From contig JALUZX010000040.1 in NCBI GenBank assembly GCA_027011425.1, forward strand, positions 1 to 14,374: DNA of 14,374 nucleotides. Direction: 5' to 3'. The notes under the pieces were generated by a model, which saw only the letters and a list, made by a program, of their open reading frames with translations, made no database searches and was not told the origin of the DNA. A program made the translations under genes and the position numbers. This stretch comes from Planctomycetota bacterium (GTDB taxonomy: Bacteria; Planctomycetota; UBA1135; JALUZX01). Shown here one piece after another: positions 7,321 through 13,321 of this stretch (within the stretch, counting starts at the first letter, position 1; every line of letters starts with the position of its first letter).

Positions 7321-8168
7321 GCCCCCCGCCGCGGGAGCTGGCCCGGGGGATCGACCGGTTCTTCCGGGAAGGGAGAAAACTCTGGTGGTCCCCGGAGTGG
7401 GAAGCCCGGCGCAGGCGCCTCCCGGCCTGCGGGACGGAGATCTCCCTCCTCCTCACGCCCTGGCGGGCCGCCCGCCGGCCGGGAGGCGGCACGCCGCCCC
7501 CGGCGGGCCCGGACGTAGGGGCCCGGGTGATCGAGAACGAGGCCCTCTGGGAAGGGGAGGGCGCCGTGCTTACGCCCAACCGCTATCCCTTCACGGAGGA
7601 CCACCTTCTCCTCTGGGAGAAGGGCCACGTCCGCGAGCCGGGCCCGGAGTTCCTGGAGCTTCTCCTGGGGCTTTGCCGGGAGAGGAAGGACATCCTGGCC
7701 TTCGTCAATAGCATCGGCGCCGCGGCCACAGTGAGCCGGGCCCACGCCCAGCTCGCCCGAACGGGGGAGCCTCCTCCCGTCTCAAGGGTCCGGGTCCACG
7801 CCGTGGAACAGGACGGCCTGGAGTGGGCCTTTCCCCCACAAGGAGGGCCCTGGCCGGGGTTTTTCGCAAGGTTGCGGGGGGAACCCGCCGCGGTCGCCCG
7901 GGCCCTGGCCCGCCTGGTCCGCCTCCGGCTCTGCCCCGCGTTCAACATATCCGTCCATGGAGATTCGGCCTGGTTCTTCTTCCGCCGGAAAGAAACCGCC
8001 CGCCGGGCCTATCCCCTCCCCGTGGGCGCCCTGGAACTTTCCGGGATCTTCCTCTTCGAGGACGAGGCATCCTTCCAGGCCATGACCTCCGAAAAAATCG
8101 AAACCGCCCTTGGGGAAACCACCTTCCCCCCCGGACCCGCCCCCGAAGAAGCCGTCCTTTCCCTGTAG
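7314..8168 (+). CDS. HIT/GalT-superfamily protein resembling GDP-hexose phosphorylase (VTC2/GDPGP1)
   Basis: The 284-residue protein has the HIT/GalT-superfamily layout. VLTPNRYPFTEDHLLLW (85-101) is the strand pair before the active site. FVNSIGAAATVSRAHAQL (130-147) carries the catalytic motif, with H144 as the presumed nucleophile and Q146 after it. The NSxGAxAT run before the histidine, and LELSGIFLFED (240-250) near the end, match the NSLGAxATxNHLHxQ and ExSG segments I recall in plant GDP-L-galactose phosphorylase and animal GDP-glucose phosphorylase. The first histidine of HxHxQ is R142 here. Expected chemistry is phosphorolysis of an NDP-sugar through a nucleotidyl-histidine intermediate; the substrate is unknown. 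The start is ATG 7314; GTG 7317, which would give a four-base overlap, is also possible, and no strong ribosome site is visible. Translation is probably coupled to the DJ-1 gene. Confidence 0.72.
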   Translation: MVSPPPRELARGIDRFFREGRKLWWSPEWEARRRRLPACGTEISLLLTPWRAARRPGGGTPPPAGPDVGARVIENEALWEGEGAVLTPNRYPFTEDHLLLWEKGHVREPGPEFLELLLGLCRERKDILAFVNSIGAAATVSRAHAQLARTGEPPPVSRVRVHAVEQDGLEWAFPPQGGPWPGFFARLRGEPAAVARALARLVRLRLCPAFNISVHGDSAWFFFRRKETARRAYPLPVGALELSGIFLFEDEASFQAMTSEKIETALGETTFPPGPAPEEAVLSL

Positions 8169-8191
8169 AGGACGCCGTAGGGGGCGCCCGA

Positions 8192-8224
8192 GGGACGACC
8201 GCAGGCCGTCCCGACGGTCGTCCC
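8192..8224. repeat. Perfect 10-bp inverted repeat, convergent intergenic region
   Basis: GGGACGACCG (8192-8201) is exactly complementary to CGGTCGTCCC (8215-8224), with a 13-base loop. It lies just after the last operon gene. There is no T-run after the stem on either strand, so it is not a classical intrinsic terminator. It could protect mRNA 3' ends, assist Rho-independent pausing or be a dispersed repeat. Confidence 0.6.
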
Positions 8225-8283
8225 GCGATTCCCCAAACGACGGGATGATTCCAAACCCCCGGAACCACCCCGGGCCGACGTTC

Positions 8284-8310
8284 GCCTGCGTCGCCTCGGG
8301 CGACGCAGGC
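8284..8310. repeat. Perfect 12-bp inverted repeat with 3-base loop
   Basis: GCCTGCGTCGCC (8284-8295) and GGCGACGCAGGC (8299-8310) pair perfectly around TCG. This gives a very stable hairpin between the converging operon and the ELWxxDGT-repeat gene (which ends at 8343 on the other strand). Neither strand has a T-run after it. A bidirectional transcription stop or RNA-stabilising hairpin is the likeliest role. Confidence 0.65.
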
Positions 8311-8342
8311 TCCGGCGGCCCCTACACGTGAATGCCCGGGAC

Positions 8343-11300
8343 CTACCTGCCTGGGGTCAAATACACGGCATTCCCCGCGGCCAGACCCCAGGGCGCGGGG
8401 CCACCCGGGTAGACCAGAGCCTGGAGGGAAAAAGGAAGACCCGCCAGGGAAGAATCGGAAGGGACCGGGAGGGAGAGCCCCTTGCGCCAGGGAAGGACCG
8501 CCGGGGGGAAGACCGGGTTCACCCGCAATACCAGGGGTCCCAGGTTCAACACCCCCCTGAGGCCCAGGACGAGCATGGCTCCCCCTGGGGAAGGAATCCC
8601 CTCCAGGTAAACCCTCATCCTCCCCCCGAGCACCGGGTCCGTGGCGTCGAGTTCCGGCCGGACCGCACTCCGAGCCAGGCCGGAGGCCACCCTCCAGCTC
8701 ATCGCCCCGGGCCTCCACGCCCAAACCTCCCGCCCATGCAGGGTGTCCTCGGCAAAGAAGATGAGCTTGTCTCCCACGAGTCCCGCCGTCACAGGGTAGG
8801 AGGAAAGGCTTCCCGGCCGGAGGTCCGCTTCCATGCGGGTGCCCCGGGGGGTCCCGTCGGTGACCCACAATTCCCAGCCATGGATTCCGTCGTCGGCCGA
8901 AAAGACCGCCCTCCGGCTTCCAATGGAGAAGAAACGGCACGGGCCCGGGGAATGGGGATCGGGGTCGATGTCCTTAAGAAGGATGGTTCCCTTGGAAGTC
9001 CCGTCGGTGAACCAGGCTTCCCAGCCGTGGCTGGGCGTCCTGGCTTTGAAAAGACAACCCTCGCCCAGGGGGGCCACGAAGTAAGGCAGGGAGCCTTCGC
9101 TTCCGGGCCAGAGGTCGCCCAGAAGAATCGTTCCCGCCGCCGTGCCGTCGGTCCGGGCCGGCTCCGGGCCGGAGACCGCCGTCTCTCCCGCGAAGAACAG
9201 GTAATTCCGGGAAGGTGTCAGAACACTCGAGAAATAAGGCGGGTGCCAGGCCACGGCGAGAGAGTTGTTGAGCCTCCTCGTTCCCGAGGCCGTGCCGTCG
9301 CTCTTCCAGAGCCCCCAGCTCTTTCCATTCCAGGCAAAGAAGTAGACCGCACCCTTCCAGGCGATGGGACAGCGGGGGGAAGGACCAGTGGGACCGGGAA
9401 AGATCTCCTTCACCATTTTCGTGCCCGCCGCCGTGCCGTCGGTGACCCAGAGTTCCCCGCCGTGCTTTCCGTCGTCGGCGATGAAGAAAAGCCGGTCTCC
9501 CAGTTTTACCTCCCCGTTGAATCCGCCGAAGGGATAGGATCCTTTGCTGCCGGGGTTGATGTCCTTCAAGAGGATCGTTCCCGCCCTGGTCCCGTCCGTC
9601 ACCCAGGGCTCTTTGCCCAAGGACGTCCGGGCCGCGAAGACCACCTTGCCCCCGGCGGATCCCAGGATCTTCAGCTCTGGTTTGCGGGAGCCGGGGCTCG
9701 TCTTGAAATCCTTGAGGAGGATCGTGCCCGCCGGGGTCCCGTCGGTCGCCCAGATTCCCCAATCCCCGCAGAAAAAGACCTTGCCCAGGGCGGGGAAGAA
9801 GGAAACCGGTTCGTAGTCAAGGTAGTGGAACCCATACCTGCCCGTGAGGCGCCTCGTTCCCGCCGCGGTCCCGTCGGTCGCCCAGGCCTGAAACCCATAC
9901 TTGGGATCCCGGGCGATGAAGAAGTAGAGTTCTTTTCCCCCCAGGAAGAAGGCTTGCTCCCCCCAGAAAATGGGGGAGGAAGAATATCCCTTCCTGGGGT
10001 CCAGGTCCGCCACCATGCGGGTGCCTCCGGGGGTCCCGTCGCTGATCCAGGGCTCCATACCGTGAACCCCGTCGCTCGCCGCGAAGAGAAGGGAGTCTCC
10101 CAGGCGGCCTGGAGCACTGAAATACCAGAATCCCCGGGAGGAGTAGGTCCGGCCCTGGATGTAGTCCGGGTCCGCCAGGAGCCGAGTGCCCTTGGGCGTG
10201 CCGTCGGTGATCCAGAGTTCAAAGCCGTGGACGCCGTCGGCGGCGGGAAAGAGGCCGAATTTTCCGGCAAGGTCGAGGAAAACCTCATTGCCACCCATCG
10301 AGCCCCTGGATCCGGGATAGACGTCCTTGACGAGGAGGGTCCCAGCCTGCCTTCCGTCGGTCACCCAGGGCTCGATTCCGTGGATCCCGTCGTCCGCCCC
10401 GAACAGGGCTTTTCCCGCTCCCAGGGAGCATCCTTGCAGGACCATCGTGGAGAAGCACCCCTGGGAAGAGCCTTTCCCGGGCTTGATGTCCTTGACCAGC
10501 CTGGTCCCCCCGGGCGTGCCGTCGGAAACCCAGGGTTCGCATCCATGGACCGGGTCGGAAGCGGAGAAGAGAATTTTCCCTCCTCCAAGAGAGACGAAAC
10601 CCGCGGGAGAGGATCCAATGTATCCGGGGAAGATGTCCTTCACGAGAACCGTCCCCGCGGGAGTTCCGTCGCTCATCCAGAGTTCCCTCCCGTGAAGGGC
10701 TTCCCCGGCGGCGAAAAAGAGCCGCCCCCCCGAAAAGAGAAGACCGGCCGGGTCCGAGGGCTTGCCGCCGGGGGAAATATCCCTGAGAAGAATCGTCCCT
10801 CCCGCCGTGCCGTCGGTCCGCCAGAGTTCCCGGCCGTGGGGAGCGTCCGAGGCGGAGAAGAACAGGTATTTCTTACCAGGCGTAAGGTAGATGGGCTCCG
10901 AACCCGTCCCGCCCGGGAAGATGTCCTTGACCAGCTTGGTGCCCGCTGTGGTTCCGTCGCTCCTCCAAAGCTCGTTTCCATGGACTCCGTCGGCGGCCAT
11001 GAAATAGACGTAAGCCCCGAAAGCGGTGAAACCGTGGGGAAGGGAGGATTTCGTACCCGGGAAAATATCCTTCACCAGGCGGGTCCCGGCGGAAGTCCCG
11101 TCGCTCACCCAGAGCTCCACGCCGTGATAAAAGTCCTCCGCCCGAAAGAACACTCGGTTGCCCAAGGCCCCTAAACCCAAGGGCGTGCTCTTGGCGGGCC
11201 CGGGCCGGATGTCCTTGACAAGCCTGGTGCCGGCGGCGGAGCCGTCGGTGACCCAGAGTTCCCTCCCGTGGAGCCCGTCCTCGGCGGAGAAAAAGAGCCT

Positions 11301-11591
11301 GTTCCCCGCCGGCGTGAGGTCCATGGGGTTGCTCCCCTTGTAACCGGGCCGGATGTCCTTGACGAGCCGGGCCGAACCGGGGGCCGAAGTCGCCACGAAG
11401 AGTTCCCGGCCGTGCATCCCGTCGTCGGCGGTGAAGAAGACCAGCCCTCCCAGGACCGTGACATCTTCGGGCCGGGAGGAACCGTTGGGGACCAGATTCC
11501 GGTTGATGTCCTTCAAAAGGAAGGGGGATTGGGCCTTGGGGGAGGAAAAAGCGCAGAGCATCCCCAAGAGGAAGAAGGCGGAAGACTTCAC
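8343..11591 (-). CDS. Secreted giant ELWxxDGT-repeat beta-propeller protein
   Basis: The 1082-residue protein starts with a signal peptide (hydrophobic FFLLGMLCAF, likely cleavage after about residue 21). It then consists of about 18 tandem units of 48-55 residues. Each has the pattern HGxELWxTDGTxxGTxLxKDIxPG, a gap, then LFFxAxD. I count 17 clear DGT/DGS/DGR cores plus a first degenerate one (ELFVATSAPGSARLVKDI). The pattern is the ELWxxDGT repeat, which forms propeller blades. The last 114 residues or so (from about 969) are a different beta-rich domain of the type that often ends exported proteins of Planctomycetota-like bacteria. No catalytic motif is seen; extracellular binding or a surface structure is inferred. 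I chose GTG 11591 because AAAGGAG lies six bases before it and the signal peptide starts there; the frame stays open upstream to 11756 without such features. Confidence 0.9.
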   Translation of the reverse strand: MKSSAFFLLGMLCAFSSPKAQSPFLLKDINRNLVPNGSSRPEDVTVLGGLVFFTADDGMHGRELFVATSAPGSARLVKDIRPGYKGSNPMDLTPAGNRLFFSAEDGLHGRELWVTDGSAAGTRLVKDIRPGPAKSTPLGLGALGNRVFFRAEDFYHGVELWVSDGTSAGTRLVKDIFPGTKSSLPHGFTAFGAYVYFMAADGVHGNELWRSDGTTAGTKLVKDIFPGGTGSEPIYLTPGKKYLFFSASDAPHGRELWRTDGTAGGTILLRDISPGGKPSDPAGLLFSGGRLFFAAGEALHGRELWMSDGTPAGTVLVKDIFPGYIGSSPAGFVSLGGGKILFSASDPVHGCEPWVSDGTPGGTRLVKDIKPGKGSSQGCFSTMVLQGCSLGAGKALFGADDGIHGIEPWVTDGRQAGTLLVKDVYPGSRGSMGGNEVFLDLAGKFGLFPAADGVHGFELWITDGTPKGTRLLADPDYIQGRTYSSRGFWYFSAPGRLGDSLLFAASDGVHGMEPWISDGTPGGTRMVADLDPRKGYSSSPIFWGEQAFFLGGKELYFFIARDPKYGFQAWATDGTAAGTRRLTGRYGFHYLDYEPVSFFPALGKVFFCGDWGIWATDGTPAGTILLKDFKTSPGSRKPELKILGSAGGKVVFAARTSLGKEPWVTDGTRAGTILLKDINPGSKGSYPFGGFNGEVKLGDRLFFIADDGKHGGELWVTDGTAAGTKMVKEIFPGPTGPSPRCPIAWKGAVYFFAWNGKSWGLWKSDGTASGTRRLNNSLAVAWHPPYFSSVLTPSRNYLFFAGETAVSGPEPARTDGTAAGTILLGDLWPGSEGSLPYFVAPLGEGCLFKARTPSHGWEAWFTDGTSKGTILLKDIDPDPHSPGPCRFFSIGSRRAVFSADDGIHGWELWVTDGTPRGTRMEADLRPGSLSSYPVTAGLVGDKLIFFAEDTLHGREVWAWRPGAMSWRVASGLARSAVRPELDATDPVLGGRMRVYLEGIPSPGGAMLVLGLRGVLNLGPLVLRVNPVFPPAVLPWRKGLSLPVPSDSSLAGLPFSLQALVYPGGPAPWGLAAGNAVYLTPGR
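8700..11440 (-). repeat. Tandem coding repeats, 17-18 units of about 145-165 bp
   Basis: On the plus strand a core close to CCGTCGGTGACCCAGAGTTCC recurs about every 145-165 bases, for example near 8853, 9433, 10198, 10806 and 11239. Each copy encodes the E-L-W-x-T-D-G-T turn of one propeller unit. The units have diverged: cores are well kept while linkers vary in length and sequence. This argues for old duplication under structural constraint rather than a recent expansion. Confidence 0.85.
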
Positions 11592-11597
11592 GGCGGA

Positions 11598-11604
11598 CTC
11601 CTTT
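11598..11604 (-). promoter_or_regulatory. Strong ribosome binding site for the ELWxxDGT gene (GTG start)
   Basis: The minus strand reads AAAGGAG, then six bases, then GTG (11591-11589). This decides the start within an open frame that extends another 55 codons upstream without a credible initiation site. Confidence 0.75.
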
Positions 11605-11620
11605 CTTTCCCTGGAAGGCT

Positions 11621-11647
11621 GAAAAAACCCGCGGCCGCCCGCGGGCC
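11621..11647 (-). terminator. Intrinsic terminator or leader attenuator upstream of the ELWxxDGT gene
   Basis: On the minus strand, CCCGCGG (11645-11639) pairs with CCGCGGG (11634-11628) around a four-base loop, followed at once by six T residues (11627-11622). Two further G-U pairs can extend the stem. It lies about 144 bases after the stop of the amidotransferase gene and only about 30 bases before the GTG of the ELWxxDGT gene. It either ends the amidotransferase transcript or attenuates transcription into the repeat gene. Confidence 0.75.
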
Positions 11648-11788
11648 GTCCGGAATCCAGGTTAACCCATTCCAGGGGCCCAGCAACCCCCCTGAGGCAA
11701 AAACGGGGCTCCTCACCCGGAGAGGGAGGATCCATCCCGTCGAAGCACGCAGGCAATTCGGAGGTCTAGGAAAGCCGGTCCGGTGCGG

Positions 11789-12937
11789 TCATTTCTTTCC
11801 CAGGACCTTTTTTAGCCCCCGCTTGACCCCCCGGGCCGCCAGGAAGAGGGGGTTGGGCCTGGGCTGATACTCCAGGAACCTGGGCCCCATGTCCACGTAG
11901 CGGTCGAATTCGGCCCTGTCCATCCCCATGTTTTCGAGAAACATGTTCATCACGCTCTCGGGGCACTCCTCGGGGGGCTCTTTTTCCAGCCTCTCCAGGG
12001 CCTCTTCGCGGCTCATCTGGCCCGCCATGATCAACCGGGCGTAGGTGAGGCGCTTGATCTCGAGACCGGAAAATCTCCTGTTGTGGAGGTAGACGGAAAC
12101 CGGATGAATTCCACAATCCGTGTGTTCCTGGCTGTCCGGCGGCGCCTCCCAGCCAAGCTCGTCCTTGATGACCTTGTAGAGGGTATCATAGTTCCATTCC
12201 ATGTAATCCGGGAGGTCCAGCCAGGCGCAGGTCCAGATGCGCTTCCGCCCGCTCCACCAGAAAAGCCTGTATCCCACCTGGCGGCTCGGCCCGCCCTGGT
12301 AGAGGAGGCGCCGGGCCTCTTTCTCCAGGGGTTCCCCCGCCAGGACCTTTTTGACGTAGGGCACGGGACCGGACTGAAACATCTCCCTGGAGAGAACCAC
12401 CTCGGTGCGCGCCGAGGACCCCCCGAGGACCAGGGGAACATTGTACATCCGGGCCACCCTCTCGGTCGCCGCCGAGATCCCCCTCATGCAGATCGAGCAG
12501 AAATACCCGGTCTTCCGCATGAAAAGAGCGAAGAGACGGTTCATGAGTTCCGGATCCCAGGAGTAGGTCACATGCTCAACCCCGAGGGTGCGGCAGGCGC
12601 GGCGGATGTTCTCCTTGGCGAGATCGGAGAGGTAACCGTTGTCCATGGTGAAGGCCAGGCACTTGAGCCCCAGTTCTTTGACCGCCAGGTAGAGGACGTA
12701 GATGCTGTCCTTTCCCCCCGACAAGGGAACCAGGGCGTCGAAGGCCCTCTTCTTGGCCTTGGCGTCCGCCACGAGGCGGTCCAAGGCCTTCCTTCTCTCG
12801 GGAAGGCCTTCCTCCCATCCCCGCCAGCGTTCCTCGTAGTCCCGGCAGGCCGAACAGACCCCTTCGTCGTCGAAAGTGATTCCCGGGAAGGACCCGGGAA
12901 GAACGCACCGGGAACAGATTTTTTGATCCTTGGTCAC
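11789..12937 (-). CDS. N-acetyl sugar amidotransferase (WbpG/PseA/LegX-like, PP-loop)
   Basis: The 382-residue protein opens with a four-cysteine zinc-binding motif (C8, C11, C28, C31, in KICSRCVLP... and GVCSAC). It carries the PP-loop ATP pyrophosphatase motif PLSGGKDS at 71-78, then FTMDNGYLSD (the second strand of the fold) and further cysteines in GYFCSICMRG. This order is diagnostic of the N-acetyl sugar amidotransferase family. Those enzymes adenylate an acetamido group on a nucleotide-sugar and replace its oxygen with ammonia to give acetamidino sugars for surface glycans. Ammonia normally comes from HisH/HisF-like partners, and none is present in this window. I chose GTG 12937 because AGAGGG lies seven bases upstream and family members start just before KxCxxC; the TTG at 13018 would add 27 residues unlike the family. 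Stop TGA. Confidence 0.88.
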   Translation of the reverse strand: MTKDQKICSRCVLPGSFPGITFDDEGVCSACRDYEERWRGWEEGLPERRKALDRLVADAKAKKRAFDALVPLSGGKDSIYVLYLAVKELGLKCLAFTMDNGYLSDLAKENIRRACRTLGVEHVTYSWDPELMNRLFALFMRKTGYFCSICMRGISAATERVARMYNVPLVLGGSSARTEVVLSREMFQSGPVPYVKKVLAGEPLEKEARRLLYQGGPSRQVGYRLFWWSGRKRIWTCAWLDLPDYMEWNYDTLYKVIKDELGWEAPPDSQEHTDCGIHPVSVYLHNRRFSGLEIKRLTYARLIMAGQMSREEALERLEKEPPEECPESVMNMFLENMGMDRAEFDRYVDMGPRFLEYQPRPNPLFLAARGVKRGLKKVLGKK

Positions 12938-12944
12938 AGCCCTA

Positions 12945-12950
12945 CCCTCT
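12945..12950 (-). promoter_or_regulatory. Ribosome binding site for the amidotransferase GTG start
   Basis: The minus strand reads AGAGGG, seven bases and then GTG (12937-12935). It favours this start over the upstream in-frame TTG at 13018. Confidence 0.55.
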
Positions 12951-13009
12951 TCCCACGGAATGAGGTTCCCGATCCTGGTCCGTCGGCTACTCCCAGGAGA
13001 CCATACGAA

Positions 13010-13038
13010 ATTATCCAAAGAAGAAACATCGGCAACAA
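13010..13038 (-). promoter_or_regulatory. Candidate sigma70-type promoter for the amidotransferase gene
   Basis: The minus strand has TTGTTG (13038-13033), a 17-base spacer and GATAAT (13015-13010). The -10 matches the consensus at five of six positions, the -35 at only three. Transcription would begin near 13003, leaving a leader of about 65 bases. The box overlaps the alternative TTG start at 13018, which would then not be transcribed in full. Confidence 0.35.
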
Positions 13039-13321
13039 GAAAAGGAAAGCTTCATCAAAATATTTCCGACCCTGTGCGGGGCCGGAGGCCAAAGAGCCTT
13101 TTTTTGCAGGGAATGGCCCGGACCAGAAAGGCCGAAGAAAGCAAAACCATGATTTCATGGCACATGATGCAGGCTCCCCCCAAGCAACGGGCCACCCTAT
13201 CTCAAAGAGAGGCGCTCCTCCCCCTCAATGAGAAGAGGGGGGTGTCGGAACCGCCCCAAGCCCCCAAAATAGGAGGCCCAAGCAAGCAAGAAACCTCCCC
13301 GATAAACCGAGGACTTCATCC

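Larger units (their letters stand above)
12938..13321. other. AT-richer divergent intergenic region, 384 bp
   Basis: No convincing gene is seen here; short open frames on both strands lack ribosome sites and family signatures. The stretch is visibly richer in A/T than its surroundings (for example 13018-13065). It separates divergent genes, so it should hold promoters for both. It contains a seven-T run at about 13099-13105 and a hairpin with arms CCCCCTC (13220-13226) and GAGGGGG (13235-13241). That hairpin has no T-run after it and could sit in the leader of the plus-strand gene. I could not identify a plus-strand promoter with confidence. Confidence 0.6.

Noticed and set aside
8328..11174. 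Plus-strand open frame of 948 codons across the ELWxxDGT gene.
   Set aside because: It is an antisense shadow created by the regular codon pattern of the tandem repeats; the minus strand has the signal peptide, ribosome site and repeat motif.
8700..11440. CRISPR-like regularly spaced repeats.
   Set aside because: Spacing is 145-165 bases, cores are diverged, and the whole array is one open coding frame of ELWxxDGT units.
11592..11756. N-terminal extension of the ELWxxDGT protein to 11756.
   Set aside because: It would bury the signal peptide, translate through the terminator hairpin and ignore the ideal ribosome site before GTG 11591.
12938..13018. TTG 13018 start for the amidotransferase.
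   Set aside because: The extra 27 residues are unlike the family, and the best promoter -10 box lies within them.
13080..13105. GGCC-rich stretch with a seven-T run as a plus-strand terminator.
   Set aside because: The only good stem is four base pairs and lies eight bases away from the T-run, and no plus-strand gene ends nearby.
12934..13158. Minus-strand 74-residue frame with a hydrophobic stretch in the divergent region.
   Set aside because: No ribosome site or family signature, and it overlaps the promoter region and the start of the amidotransferase gene.
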